Notes: generated by a model not told the origin, from the letters alone. A stretch of 64,000 nt of DNA from Capitulum mitella (GCA_030062745.1 CP099839.1:38517816-38581815), one strand, 5' to 3'. Positions 1 through 13,158 are shown, counted from the stretch's first letter. Numbers and translations are program-made.

Positions 1-2873
1 CGCGGCTCTGCCCGCTGCTCAGCTCGGTGACGCTGGTCCTGCAGCAGCCGGACGTGGCGCTGGTGGACGTGGCCGCGCTGCCGCAGCTGCAGCACCTGAC
101 GTTCCGCTGCAAGGAGCCGTACCAGTTCAGCCAGGAGGACTTGGGCGCCGCACTCTGGCAGCTGGGCCACCGGCTGCGCACGCTCGCCATCTCCGGCGAC
201 GTGCACCAGAACATCGACCTGGCGCAGATCGCCGTCTACTGCCCGAACCTGGAGGTGCTCAAGCTGCCCAGCCTGACGCTGTCGAGCGGCGAGGCAGCGC
301 GCACGCTGGCCGCCAGCCGGACGCCGCTGCTCGGCCGGCTGCACACATTCGAGTACGACTGTCTGTCGGGCGTGGCGGCCAGCTGGGGCCGGGACGTGGC
401 GGCTGAGGCGGCCGCGCTGCGCCAGCTGCTGCGCCGCGCCGGCCGGCTCCGCTCCGTCCGCTGCCGGCCGTTCCCGCTGGTCGACGCCGACCTGGAGGCG
501 ATCCTGGCGCAGAACCCCCTCTCCGAGCTGGAGGTGCGTCCCGTGCCGCGCCGGCGACAGCCACTCGCTAGTCATGCCGCTAGGCAAGCGCCACTTTTAA
601 ATACTCTTCCCCAGATTACATCCCTGGATTTTTCTTGCTGGTGCTTCAGCACCCCCAGTGCTGGCTGGGCACTCCCAAAAAATGTAAGAATTTAACACGG
701 AGCCCCATGGAGGGAGCACACACAACGATTTGGAGTCCCAAGACAAAACTTTAGCGGGCACCCAATCCATTTCAAAGGTTACATTGCTGGCTATAACGCT
801 ATACTTTCCAGCATCAGGAATTGCGAGAGACTGCAGCCGACTAAACTGCACCAGCAGGAACTGCACGTGTTACGTCCTGCAGGTGCTGCGTCCAGCCGTG
901 TCTGACTACAGGTGCTGCGTCTAGTCGTGTCTGACCGCGGGTTCAGTGCCTGGCCGCGTCTGACTACAGGTGTTGTGTGTGTCATTGGGCCTCTAGGGCG
1001 TTCAGACTACTTAGTCATGTGGCGCCCGCAAATATTTGCCCCTTACGAACTGCCCAATATGCTGAAGCCCTTTACAGCCGACGACAATATCAAGGTTCAG
1101 TTAGCCGTGCTGTGCATGTGGCTGAAAAACCAGCTACCTGAAGAAACTGGAAAATCTGACCCGCGGTAACAAAATGAGATTCGTCGCAAAACAAATTTCG
1201 AGTGTCAGAATCAGTAGCCCTCGATTCAAGGTGGGAAGACAGCTCACGCCTCAGACCTCGGCAGGAGACTGGCACAAGATGAACGGCCAATAGACAATCT
1301 CCACAATGTGGACAAAGCGGCCCCGCGTCCCCGCAGGAGCAGGCAGTGGAGTGTGGCGTACGTATGCCCTGTACGCAGGCGACATAACGTGACCTCTCGC
1401 CTATAGTCACGAGCACATGTCTGTTTTCCGAGCTGCGCCCTAATGGTCCGGAGCTTGTCACAGTCATGTGCGTCCCAGTTTTGCAGCAGGCGTTCTGTTT
1501 CGCTGTGTCTGGCCGTGTCTGACTGAATATTTCATTGACTGCGTCTGACTTCAGCGTCCATGTCTGGCCTTGTCTGACAGGGGATGCTGTGCATGACTGC
1601 AAGTGCTTAGTCTGACTACAGGCGCTGTGTCTGATTACAGGCGCCGTGTCTGGTTGCAGGTGGTGTGCCTAGCCACAGACGCTGTCTGTCTGCTGTGTCT
1701 GAATACAGGTGCTGTGTCTGACTGCAGATGCTGACAGATGCTGTGTCTGACTAAAAGCGCTGTATCTGATTACAGGTGCTATGTATGACTTCAGACGCCG
1801 TGTGTCTGCAGGTGCTGTGTCTTACTAAATGCGCTGTGTCTGCCAGCAGGTCTGTGTCTGCCTGCATGTGCAGTGTAGGACTACAGGTGCTACGACTGTC
1901 TGCAGGAGTTGTGTAGGACTACAGGCGCTATGCCTGCCTGCAGTCGCTGTGTCCGACTACAGGCGCTGTGTCCGACTACAGGCGTTGTGTCCGACTAAAG
2001 GCGATGTGTCTGTCTGCAGACACTGTGTCTGACTACATTCGCAGTGTCTGAATGCAGGCGCTGTGTCGGACTACAGGTGCTGTGTCTGAGTGCAGGTGCT
2101 CTGTCTGTTTGCAGGTGTTGTGTCTGCCTGCATGCGCTGCGTCTGACTGCAGCTGTTGTGTCTGACAACAGGCGCTGTGTCTGTCTGCAGGTGTTGTGTT
2201 TGACTACAGGCGCGGTGTCTGTCTGTATGTGCTGTGTCTGACTACAGGCGCTATTTCTAACTACAAGTGCAGTGTCTAACTGTTGGTACTGTGTCTGACT
2301 ACAGGTGCTGTATCTGGCCGTATTTGACTACAAGCGTTGTGTCTGACTCCAGACGTTGTCTGATTTCAGGCGCTGTGTCTGACTCCAGGTACTGTATCGG
2401 ATTACAGGCGCTGTATCTGACAACAGGCGCTGTGTCTGACTGCAGGCGCTGTGTTTGTCTGCAGGTGTTGTGTCGGACTCAAGGCACTGTGTCTGCAGGT
2501 GCTGTGTTCAATTGCAGGTGCTGGGTCTGACTACAGGCGCTGTGTCTGACTACAGGCGCTGTGCCTGAGAACAGGTGCTGTGTCCGACTGCAGGTGCTGA
2601 GTCCGGCTGCAGGCGCTGTGTCGGGCTACAGGCGCTGTGTCTGAGAGCAGGTGCTGTGTCTGAGTACAGGCGCGCTGTGTCTGTCTGCAGGTGCTGGAGA
2701 TCGGTCCGGCCCAGCTGGGGCCCGCCGCGGCCGCCGCCCTGCTGCGCCGCTGCCCCTCCCTCTGCCGGCTGGGCCGCATCAACACGTGGCGCGGCGTTGG
2801 ACTGCTCGACATTGTCGCGCTGCGCTCGCTGGCGCGCGGCCTGAACAGAGCCACACAGGTGCGCATCCTCTGA
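1..2873 (+). CDS. Leucine-rich-repeat (F-box/LRR-like) protein, 3' end of gene, two exons seen
   Basis: The gene enters from the left edge. Exon A runs from before base 1 to 533 (frame from base 3, 177 codons) and ends at a GAG|GTGCGT donor. Exon B is 2691-2873, after the acceptor GTCTGTCTGCAG, and ends in TGA. Both junctions are phase 0, giving at least 237 residues. The protein shows irregular leucine-rich repeats, for example LPQLQHLTF, LRTLAIS and CPNLEVLKLPSLTL, in the style of F-box-type LRR proteins. No F-box is visible because the N-terminus lies outside the window, so the exact family is unknown. Reading past the first donor gives an open frame to 695, but it loses the LRR pattern. 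A second possible donor, CAG|GTGCGC, lies just before the stop, so a further exon cannot be excluded. Confidence 0.6.
534..1489 (+). other. Unique part of the LRR-gene intron
   Basis: This is the intron sequence upstream of the main minisatellite. Apart from the small repeat block at about 866-980, I see no exon, element end or RNA gene in it. Confidence 0.5.
1490..2690 (+). repeat. 19-bp minisatellite filling the LRR-gene intron
   Basis: Degenerate tandem units close to GCTGTGTCTGACTACAGGC, alternating with a CTGTCTGCAGG variant, run continuously up to the acceptor at 2690. A smaller block of the same unit lies at about 866-980. Each unit carries CTGAC, which fits an animal branch-point consensus, followed a few bases later by an AG. 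The functional acceptor is the AG of the last unit. Confidence 0.85.
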
Positions 2874-5319
2874 CCGGCAGCGACAGGGCACCGGCCCACT
2901 GGGCACCATGGACGGCACGGTGATCGCTGTAGACCACCCGTCTCCCTCATAGAACGCGAACGGCGAGGCATCGCCGGTGCTCTTGGTCGTGCGGGTCAGC
3001 CGCTCGATGAAGTGAATGTCGAGGTACCGTTGTGAAGTTTATCGCAACAACCTGGTTTGTGCACGGTGACGTCTGCACTACCGATGTCTAGTTGGACATG
3101 CTGATAAACCAGGACTTCCTCGACGCAACGTTAAACAAGAATATTTTGAGATATAGTGCCTGCAGGCAGGCAGGAATGACGTCGGGTCACATGTCGTGCA
3201 AGTCTTAATTCGTGAAGGATCTTGTAAGTTTTCCCAGGGGAACGTTTTTACTGGCATCGTTGTGTGACCTACCTTCGCCGGGACGCGAAAGGCATTTTGT
3301 TGGTGAGCCGCAAGCCAGCATGAACGGCAAGCAATAATATTTACGGGTGTGCGTTCTAGGATTTGCGACCCACAATATTTTCCAGTAATTGGTAAGAACT
3401 GGTGGCCATTTGATAATCACGAATGTAAAATGCCCAATCGCGTTTCATGGGGCAAATGTGATATCGAGCGTAGAAGTCATGCAGCAGCTCCGTAGGGATG
3501 GCACGCATTGATCTTGTGATATGCATGCTCTCGTGGTAAGTGTCCCCTGGTTGCGCTGTTTACTCTGTTTTAGCAATTACATTACATATTACGCGTTTGT
3601 AAGCACATTCATGGATTCCGGTTGGCTCCATAGGGGCTCATGTGGCCGAAGGGGACTAAGGATAGGACATGACATGGCCCCCTTAGGATGGAAAATTTAA
3701 CTTTTTTTGACGCGCCAGAAATGACAATAAAAATACCCCGAACTCGAAAAGAAAGTGGTCACAATCCGATAACGTTTCAGTTTTCCAGCGGTTTGGGTTT
3801 ATCCTGGCACTTTGTTATGCGAAACCTTGGCTACGCCCTTGGCTCATATGTGGAGTAGTTAGTGCTTACCAAGCATACCCGTCACTGGCCTGAGCCAGCG
3901 CAGACTGGTAGATTATCCTTGCCACGAAGACCTGCTGACATTGAAAGACCTTTTCGTGGGGCTCCTATGTTGGCCCTAAATCCAGGACAGAAATCAGAAC
4001 TGTGTGCTCCGTGGAATGATAGCAATGAAGACCACAATAACTCATTTGTGGTCTGTCAATTTCCGTCAGCCGCCGAGAGGAAGCATTGGTGCTGACCTTA
4101 ACGGAAAGGTGTTTAGAGGCATGAATATGCCGAAGCGCACGTCGGAGCAGATACTACCCGACAGACGACGGGACAAAATAAGCCGAGTCTACGCAGGTCA
4201 ACATGGGCCGAAAATCAGCACGCAAGCAGATTCGAAAACAAATTTCCAAATCGCAAATAAGGAATTAAGTGGCGTGTTTGCAAACTCTAGTTATACTGGA
4301 TGTGTTGACGCACACCTGCTGAAATAAATGATATTTTCGTTTTAAGTAACTCCTCGTTAAAACGATCCCCCGCTGCAGTGCAATGTGCGCACACGACAAA
4401 CGAACCCAGCGAACTGCAACAACTGAGGATTGTTCCAATACCGTCGATATGAAACAACGCATGCATTTTGTTGCAGAGGATTCTCCTACACGGCACCCCA
4501 CTTGTCCACAATGGCTTCGCTACCTTACCTTCAAAACCGTTTCTCTCCCATTCGCAACTTTTCACATCTCATTAGCGATGCAGACCAATCCAGTCAGTTT
4601 CAACCAATATACACGTTCCCGACACTAGTGGAGAGTCTGAACGTGTTTTATTGTTCATCCACAGGACGTCAACATGCTGCGGCTGTCTAGTCTAGCCTGT
4701 CCTGCATTACTCGCTGAATAAGCAGCCTCCATTGGCACTAGCACGTCAGGAACGGCAAACCACGGATTACCGAATATTGTCGAACGTTAACCTTGCTCTA
4801 CTTCCAAGGCAAGAACCTGCGTAATCGGTTCTCCTGATCAGGCACAAAACGTAGTTCCTCCGTACAAAATAATGAAATAAAAAATCTGCCGCTCCGGCGG
4901 TGGGAACTCTGGACACACTGGGACTTAACGAACGTTACCCGCGCGTCCGAGGGCTCCCAGCACAAGGCGCATCTCCTCTCAACAGCAGACATCTCACGCA
5001 ACGCGTCTCAGCGCTCGCACCCAAATAAAGCGTATCGAAAAAGCGCGGACACTACCTCTCCGGTGGGACGTGCCGAGCTGAGCAGCGTCAGCGTCTGCCG
5101 ACCACTCCGGCCGCTCCTCAGTTACCCCCGGCCGCGGGCCGACGGCGCGCCCCAGCCGGGTCCCTTCACAGCGCCGCGAGCAGTTTGTACTAGCACGGGA
5201 CAGCGTCCCGTCACCCGGCGGCCGTGCGCCCAGCCACACTCCGCCGCGTCTGGCCAGGCCGGCCGCGCTCCGACCCGGCCCGACACTCGTACCCACGCCG
5301 ACGGGCGCGGCCGGCCGGC
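2874..5319. other. Intergenic region between the LRR gene and CHK2 (convergent 3' ends)
   Basis: No convincing exon is visible; the open frames are short and of mixed composition. Both neighbours point into this stretch, so it should contain their 3' UTRs. The GC-rich part at 5050-5319 directly follows the CHK2 stop and is probably its 3' UTR. Confidence 0.5.
4647..4652 (-). terminator. Candidate CHK2 polyadenylation signal AATAAA
   Basis: TTTATT on the plus strand reads AATAAA on the minus strand, about 670 bases past the CHK2 stop codon. It is supported by position only. Confidence 0.3.
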
Positions 5320-8300
5320 CTAGCGCGCCTCGGAGGCCAGCGTCCGGCGCCGCTGGCTCGGCGGTCCGGCCCGCTCCTCTGCCCGCCGCTTGGCGCGGCC
5401 CATCAGCTTCTCGGCCGCGGCCGTCACCTTCTTGTCCTGCCGGTCAAAGACGAGCCGTCAGACCTGTCTGACATGGTGACTATGGCGGACAGAGTGGGGC
5501 GCGACATTTAGCGGAAGATTGCCTTCGATGATGGACGCGTCTCGTCAGAGTACGAAGAAAGCGACATCAACAGTAAGGGAGAAGAACCTTCCAGATGGCA
5601 TCATCTGCGAATTTCTCATCCTAACTCATCACAGGATTTACCGCCTTGAACAAAAATACACGGTACCTGCGTAATGCACATTGGCGAAATTTGCCTCGGT
5701 GCGATTAGAATCTGAAATAATTATCTTACACTGTCCTCAGTGCACAAAATCCCGATCCACTGTAACATGCAAGTGCGTACAAAAATCTGAACGACCCAAG
5801 CCTAACCAGCCACAAAGCACCAGACATCCTCCGACCAATGGCTGTTTGGCTAATCACTGGACCTTTTGGGCACTCCGTCTGTGCTAAGGCATATCTTTCA
5901 TCCACTACCGACGGGGCGTACAGAGCGCCGCCGGGCCGGCCTGCACTCACCTGCATCCAGGGGTGCCGGAGCGCCTCCTCGACGGAGATGCGGCGCGCCG
6001 GGTCCACGGTGAGCAGGCGGCGCACCAGCTGGCGGGCCGGCTCGCTCACGCCCGTCCACTGGCGGCCCTGGAATGTGACGCGGCCGCGCAGGATCTGCTC
6101 CCGCAGCGGCATGTCCTTGTAGTCGGCCGAGAACGGAGGGTACCCGGCCAGGCTGCAACGCCGCCGCCAGCCGCGTCAGCCGCCAGCACGGGTCGACACG
6201 ACGGCGGCGACTCCGCGCACAGGAGGGGGAAGGGCAGGGATACACGACAGCGTTCACTGCGCGTGTAGGACAAAGAAGCTGAGACACGGGAAAGTCCCTG
6301 ACCGCATGTACACACACAAGGGAATGTCAAAATAGAACTCCACAGCATTAACAAGTGACGCAAGAAAACGGACACAGAAAAAGGTGACGACAGCCCACAC
6401 AAGCGGTCAGAAACGAAATACCCTTATACAGCCTTCAGATAATCTGATCAGAGCTGGCAGATCCAGTCACTCACACCTGACCGCGATAATATTCGGCGGC
6501 CGTGTCCGGCCATCGCACCTGGCATTACCCGCACATATGGCCGTCTTTACTGGGCCGCCCGTCTCCAATACGTCGCCGGCCCGGCCTCCGGGCGGCTCAC
6601 CAGATGAACAGGATGACGCCCAGGCTCCAGCAGTCGACGCTGTGCGTGTAGTGGGCCTCGCCGCGCCGTGTCAACACCTCGGGCGCCACGTAGGTGGGCG
6701 TGCCGCACAGCGTCTGCAGCAGGCCGTCATCCTCCACGATCTTGGCCAGACCGAAATCGGTGATTTTCACCAGCGTCTCCCGGTCCTCCGTCGCCAGTAG
6801 CACGTTCTCTGGCTGCACGAAAACACGATAGCTTAGCATCATTTCAGGCGTTAAACTACTGCTGGTGAGTCAACGCTGAATTCCAAGGGCCTCACACATT
6901 CCATGAAGCCTAATGTTCCCGAACGCAGATTTTATAATCGAACTGGTAGCATCGTTCCATTAACGAAACAATGAAAACTGATGTCTGATGCGCACTACAC
7001 GAAGACCAATTTGCCTGTTTCCTTTTTTCGTAAATGCATCGCATCTTGCACGACATGGAGTTCGAACACGCCAATTCTAACCAGGCTGACCTATCTCCGG
7101 TACTCTCCAGTCACCTTCAGATCTCGATGAGCGATGCCCTTTTGGTGCAGGTAACGAACGGCCTGCAGCATTTGATAAAAATACAGCTTAGCCGTCGGTT
7201 CATCCAGCTGCTGCAGAGTCATGACTCGATCAAATAGCTCGCCGCCCTCGACCAGTTCCAGGACGATGTAAACGGCCGATTCCGAGTCGATGACGTCGTG
7301 TATGCGAATGACGCACGGCTGGCGGCGAGCGTACGCAGGGGTCAATGGGCCGGGCCGGCCCGCCGGCAGACCGCAATCAGCAGTGTTGTACCACGCAGGC
7401 CGGGCCACGCCACACCTTCCGCTCTACGCTGTTATGGCGATTACACATCGGCAATCGTTTGAAAAGGACTATCATATCAAGCGGGGAAACAACTGGTCTC
7501 TTGCCGACCATTAGCCGATGCTTATCGCCGACCTCCTGGAGACGGACAACGGTGCCACCACAGTGAACGCTATGAGCTACGTGGAAGTGGCACGTCAGCA
7601 CTCGTTTGAAACTGCAATGAAGTGAATCGCAGACATTGCCGACTTGTGTTTTCTCCCTTTTTCTGGCTCCTTAAAATGTGCAACTGAGTACCCTAAGCCG
7701 AAACTGATAAGTAATGGCGTAGCTCCTCGGCTTTCTGTTTGAACTGCTGGCATCTTAAGAATTCTCATTCCATTACTCCAATGTTTCTTTTTGTGAACAG
7801 TGCAACCCTCTCACATCCCGCATCAGACGAGCAGACGCCAGAGTCATCCTTACATGGTCGAGCGCACGGAGCACGTTGATCTCATTGGCCACCGCCTGGC
7901 TCTGGTTGATCTGGTGCTGCCCTCTCACCGTGAACCGCTTTTTCGAGATGATTTTCACAGCGAACCTCTCAACAGTGCCCTGGAAAACCACACCCTTGCG
8001 TAAAATGGCCAGCGCCGAAGCCATTCCACGTCTGAATCGACGCACAGACGGCTAAAACGACTTGGTGCGAGGCCAATGGTTCAAACAGCCGTCGGTGAGC
8101 ACAACACAGCTGGTCCGGAAAGGCGGCTTTGACCACCTGGTCCCACGCTGTTCTTTGACCACCTGGCCCCGTTCACTGACCTTCCGGAAGGCGAGCCTGA
8201 CCTCGCCACAGGCGCCAGCGCCCAGCACGCGACTCATGGTGTACTGGCTGCGCAGCTGCTCCGGGTAGTTGGCGGAGTCGTTGTCCGTGTAGTCGTGAAA

Positions 8301-9702
8301 GACGAACACTGTCCACAGCCCCGCATCGACGTAAGGGGTGGCGTCCCGCCCATAACGGCACGTGACAACATATAGACGAGGTTCTCATTTCAGCAAATAC
8401 GGATCGGGGCATGCTAATACAGGCTCAATGCCAAATACCCACACTAAGATGTGCGATATTACTGTGATAACGGACACGCAGACGTAAAGTGATGCACATT
8501 TGCAACAGACGCATTTCTCATGTCTCTGCCGTTTGCTAAAATCTCTTTTCCGTCACCTACAGACGCGCGACTCGCCGTTACACTAGCTCGCCTACCGCCG
8601 TCTGCGAAAACCAGGACTGTCTGTCTTCAGTAACCATGGCCTGCTCGCCACCGGTTCCACCCACCTTTGAGCGTCTTAATCGAGAGCGAGATCTGATCGT
8701 TGTTCTTGATGGCCACCTGCCGGCCGCGGCCCACCAGCTCGCCGTTGACGAAGGTGCCGTTGGAGCTGCAGTCTTCGAGGTAGACGTGGTACCCGCTGGA
8801 AGTCCGATCGCGCACCAGTCTGCGGACAGACGCATCCGCACCCGTCGTTATGCTGGCCAACATGATGTTACTGAAAACTCAATGTCTTCAGTCTAGTAGA
8901 ATGACAAACATGCCCATGTTGAGCCCAATGACTACCAGTCAGGACTGATATCAATATTTTCGCCCATATTATCATTTTTCGTATGTGTAGAAGGAAAAGA
9001 TCAACAATTCAATGTACGTCACGTCAAAAAGTAAAAAACAAAACCATCTGATATCTAGTTCATTGATTTCCTCAGGTCAAATATAAGACAAATTTAGCTA
9101 TAGGTAATGAACTTGCTGTAGCAGTGCAGTTCCACATGTTCAGTACATAACAAGTTGCCCCGATGCTCAAGTCAGCTTCGGGACCAGCCTTAACTCCTTC
9201 TCAGTGTGAGGAGCAGCTGCTGAACACTCACTTGAAGTGCGTTTTGCTGATGGTCAGCAAGTACTTCTCAGTAAGGTTTTGGACGCCCACAACCACATCG
9301 CATCCATCACCTCGGCCTAACGTATACACGGTCTTGTATAAATCTGGAATAAAGGAGCAGCAGATACTAAGATTACAAAGTTACGACTGAGATCCGTTTA
9401 TGCAACTAAATTCCCTTTCCCACAAAAATAAAGATACTTCCTGGCTGCATTCCCAGGGTATCCAAATTATGATACCAATAGCCACATGAAACACTTGTGA
9501 AACATTGTCAAAACGTATGACAACATTTACCTAGGCCTTCAAATTTGGCTCTAATACCAACGGGGAAAAGTCGACCCCACTTGAGGCCTTCCCCTCCAAA
9601 TGCTGGCTCCTCCTGACTCTGGGAGCAGAGCGTGTCGATGTCGGTGATGTCCTGCGTGTTTGGAAGCCCATCCTGACTGTCCGCTGTTACAGTCTGGCTC
9701 AT
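5320..9702 (-). CDS. CHK2: Checkpoint kinase 2 (CHK2/loki), complete, nine coding exons
   Basis: Nuclear Ser/Thr kinase that relays ATM signals after DNA breaks. Exons on the minus strand: 9702-9531, 9343-9232, 8819-8665, 8308-8181, 7979-7854, 7318-7115, 6812-6601, 6152-5951, 5436-5320. All junctions are GT-AG with matching phases, 1428 nt and 475 aa in total (human about 543). An SQ/TQ cluster lies at residues 2-30 (S2, S9, T16, S27, S29, each followed by Q). The FHA domain spans about 40-145, with G67-R68, S90-K-T-H93 and N115-G-T. In the kinase domain the glycine loop is 176-183, the ATP lysine K198, the HRDLK motif 295-299, DFG 318-320, T-loop TLCGT with T333 and T337 (equivalent to human T383/T387), and APE 342-344. 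The C-terminus carries a bipartite basic motif at about 451-468, a likely nuclear signal. The start is the ATG nine bases into an exon after a CAG acceptor, so a 5' UTR exon lies upstream. Confidence 0.95.
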
Positions 9703-9711
9703 GTTTATCCC

Positions 9712-12448
9712 CTGCCAACACACAAACACATGGATTAAATGATGATGATGCAGCTGGGGCAGCTATATGGCCTAGGTACAGACCAAACTGGGTGCAGGGT
9801 AAATGGGATATGTTCCACAACTGCTCTTGAGTTCAACTTTAACCTTACAAGATTGGATGAGAAGAGGCAACATCACCCTACATGCCCTAGCCACTGTTTT
9901 CTGAATAAGGCCTTGGAGAAGAGCTTCACAAACACATGAAGGCTGATTCCACATGAACTTGGTTACTGCTATTACTGTTTTGGGTTTACATTACAGTTTC
10001 TTGATTTATGCACAACTTTGACAAAAATGTTGAGATCCATTAACACCTTCCTTGTACCTAAAAATACTGAAAACATATGTATGAAGGTTAAATAAAAGCC
10101 CATATCAACAGAATCTACAGTGAATCACAGCAAAGCTGATACTACCCAAATGAGCCTTTAAACAATGTGTGGTTTGACCACTAGGAATTAATATGCTGTT
10201 CTTCCAATCTTCATTTGAATGGGCAAGATATTGGAAACAACACAAGGGAAAACCTGGTGACCTATTTAGTGGTGATAATTATGCTGTCCACGAAATAAAA
10301 TTAACATGTCCAGCACAGAGAGCTGCACTTCTGGTTTCCTATAACTTTAGGACTGGGTACACATTTCCAGGCCATTGACTGCCCTTGCTTGATTTGAACA
10401 TGTCAAAATGAGGAGCTGTGTATGGGGAGTAAGATGCCTCACTATTGGCAGGGTTCAAGTGCACCACTGTGGCCACTCACCTCTAGCTTTGACAATGGTC
10501 TACATAACTGACTGTAACAGCCACCCAACACAGATAAGCATCAATGTTGCTTACTGCAGACATCAGTAATTCCAGACTGCTCAACCATTTTACAATGAAC
10601 ATCTCCCCACGAAGGTAACACATTTTCTGCTGACCACACTACTTATCTATACAGTTTACACATGGGCACAATGATGGGCATTTTTATCTACCCAGTAACA
10701 ATATTGTGACACTGATGGGTGGCACATAAACCCAACTGAAAGCTTCACAATCTGAACAGATTAGCAGAATACAAATGAACACAAAATGAGACAATGTACA
10801 TTTAGCTTCCAGGACAACTACAAAATTCACTTATAACCATCACACAAAGGGAGAAACACAAAGGATGCGATGCAATATTGCACAAAAGCCTTCAGTCATG
10901 CAATATATTTCAGCTTAAATGTGTTTGTTTATCCCTAAACCACCATGTTATCACAAAATATCATGCCCCAATTAACATTTCTGATTCAATGAATTTTGTC
11001 AAACGCATCAGCATATGCCTGCAAAAAACTATGCCAAATACTACTGCAACCCAACCAATGACAGCTGATGGTTATTGGGACACTGGACACATATGCAGAT
11101 TGTTACTGAATCTTATGATACCAATACCCATTTCCATAACAGGATTGGATTACATGTCAGATTTCCCTTGAGAAGGAAATCAGGATTTTCATACTCAGCA
11201 AGTCAAGATTATGTTCAAGATTTCCAAGCCCAGATTACTTCAAGAAATCTTGTATTTGCCACCAATTACAGCAAATGTGTGATACTTTCCTTCACTGCAT
11301 ATGGAAATCTATTCTATAGTAGATTATGAATTGACTCAGTTGCTGTGAGAGACTGCTGCTGTGTAAAATCTGAGACCTTCACAGCACCAATTTATTGTTT
11401 TTTGTCCATAAGCCACCAAGAGAGAAGAAACTGATTTCAGCACTAGCTCCCCTTTGCAAGACACCAAAACAAATGCCACACATAATCCTACCATATGCTT
11501 CCCATTCACTGGTAAACCAGATTCCCTTGGGAAATCTTCTTTTTCAGTATGGATTAGCAAATCCCATCCAGTTTGCTAAAAAGGTGTTTCTATAACCTCT
11601 GAAATTGGGATTTGCAGGGGAATCCAGATTTGCTAGTGCCACGGAAATGGCGCTAATGACAACACATCACCATTTACCAACTAAAAATACACATCAGAAT
11701 CAACTTGACCTTTCCTTACCAGGCCTACCAAGTATTAAGTCCTTAACCTTTTTAACCACTCCTATTTCCACCCCTATGGTTCATTGTCCAACCTACTTCC
11801 AATTTAACTGAGTCACTGAATTTGCAATGCCATGTGCAAATCTGAACAATGATAAATGACATAGCTTACATTAATTTTGCTCTCATTTTCTTTCCTGGAA
11901 GAAGGGGGGATATTGCTGGTTCTGCTTAATGCCACAGTGGCAAGATAAACAAGACATGCAATCATGTTTCATTTAGTCTATGCCATGTCATCCTCTATGG
12001 AAATAAAAAACATTGGCCCTCAAAGTTCCCTTTCACATAAATTTGTGTTCCCCAAACAGAACTCAAGCAAAAGTGCAGTTTAACCAATTTTTTCCTTTGT
12101 GTGTCACAAAAGAACAAGGTCAATTTGCAAAGGCAAGAACAGCAAGACATTTTAAGCATTGAGGTACAAGATGGATGACTCTCTGCTTTTGAGAGATTAC
12201 CGAGATCATCCAATGCTTATTTCTCAAAATCATGGTGCTAAATACCACTGCAGCAGCTTCTCCCTGGTCCCACATTCTTCTGCCCCTGTGCCTTAGGCTG
12301 AACATGTTTGCAGGATTTATCGCACCATGCAATGACATTTCCTCTCATTTCACAATGCAAGCAATCCCTGCATATTTTTTGGCAACTTGCTCACATCACG
12401 AAAGCAAAACAACCATACCAGATTTTTGGAAGCCCAGATAAGTGGCCT
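9712..12448 (-). other. Inferred first intron (5' UTR intron) of CHK2, strongly CpG-depleted
   Basis: The first coding exon of CHK2 begins with an acceptor (TGTTGGCAG) and only nine bases of 5' UTR, so transcription must start further upstream. Between here and the CpG island no gene is visible. The sequence is AT-rich and nearly free of CpG: I count about ten CG dinucleotides between 9900 and 12400. A possible matching donor on the minus strand is TCTG|GTATGG at about 12418; another is GTAAGC at about 12733. Confidence 0.5.
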
Positions 12449-12492
12449 CCGTCCATAATCCCTGCTTCGGGGCGGGCCGAGCCGAAAACAAT

Positions 12493-12500
12493 CCGGAAGT
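12493..12500 (+). promoter_or_regulatory. ETS-type site CCGGAAGT
   Basis: A full ETS core at the CHK2-proximal edge of the CpG island. ETS sites of this form are enriched in bidirectional promoters of animals. Confidence 0.35.
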
Positions 12501-12785
12501 GGAAAGCCAAAATTACGACCCAATTACTCCCAGAGAGCTTGAAAAGGCTCTTGAGCGATCCTCGGCATTATGAACAGTCGGATGAAAGAACTAATGTTGA
12601 AGCAATAACGGGTGTTATCCTTTCAAGCCCAACACGGGAAACTTCCAAGATTCACGTGTAATCGTCCGTGTCTTCCCACGCTCCATTACCCACGAGCCGA
12701 GACAAAATAAACCTTATGGCGCGCCATTTGCTTACGTTCTCTTTAGTTCTTCTTCAGAATCCTTGAATATTAGTGCCAGAAAATT

Positions 12786-12793
12786 TGACGTCA
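12786..12793. promoter_or_regulatory. Second CRE palindrome TGACGTCA
   Basis: A perfect 8-bp CREB/ATF consensus, 211 bp from the other copy and inside the same CpG-rich block. Confidence 0.4.
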
Positions 12794-12996
12794 TGGAAAA
12801 GCAAATTACCACATTATTTCTCCAGGGTACATTTCCCAGTAGTATTTATGAGTGAACCGAAACCTCTAGACGCAGCACTATCGCAAAAAGCCTTTGACAT
12901 GAAGAATTAGGAATTAGTTTTATACGAACTTTTCGGTTGTAAATAATTTCCTAATTTGGCCGTTTTCAACTGTGGCGCAGCAATGATGATGGTGGT

Positions 12997-13020
12997 TGAC
13001 GTCAAATTTGGCGCCATCTT
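12997..13020 (+). promoter_or_regulatory. CRE, E2F-like and YY1-like site cluster
   Basis: A perfect TGACGTCA (12997-13004) is followed two bases later by TTTGGCGCC (13007-13015), whose end overlaps GCGCCATCTT, the reverse complement of the YY1 core AAGATGGCGC. The initiator TCAGTG follows at 13031. YY1 sites of this type typically sit next to start sites of TATA-less genes. Confidence 0.45.
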
Positions 13021-13032
13021 CGTCCTCCTCTC

Positions 13033-13158
13033 AGTGTGCAGGGCATGACCGCTCTTCATGCCTTGATGCTTTAAAAGCATTTCTCGCACTCATCATCCAA
13101 AAGTTTGCCTCGCATCGACAGCTGAAGAATGGTTTTCGTATGGTATGTAGCTATCCGA
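13033..13158 (+). other. Inferred noncoding first exon of ATM
   Basis: It would begin at the initiator A (13033) and end at the strong donor GA|GTAAGT (13159). The matching acceptor would be TTCTTTGTTGCAG at about 15928. It contains only short upstream ATGs. This is inferred from motifs, without transcript evidence. Confidence 0.35.

Noticed and set aside
534-695. LRR protein continuing past base 533 to the stop near 695
   Set aside because: The LRR pattern and coding composition end exactly at a GT donor, and exon B at 2691 restores them in phase.
1490-2690. CRISPR-like array
   Set aside because: Units are directly adjacent without unique spacers and lie in an animal intron; this is a minisatellite.
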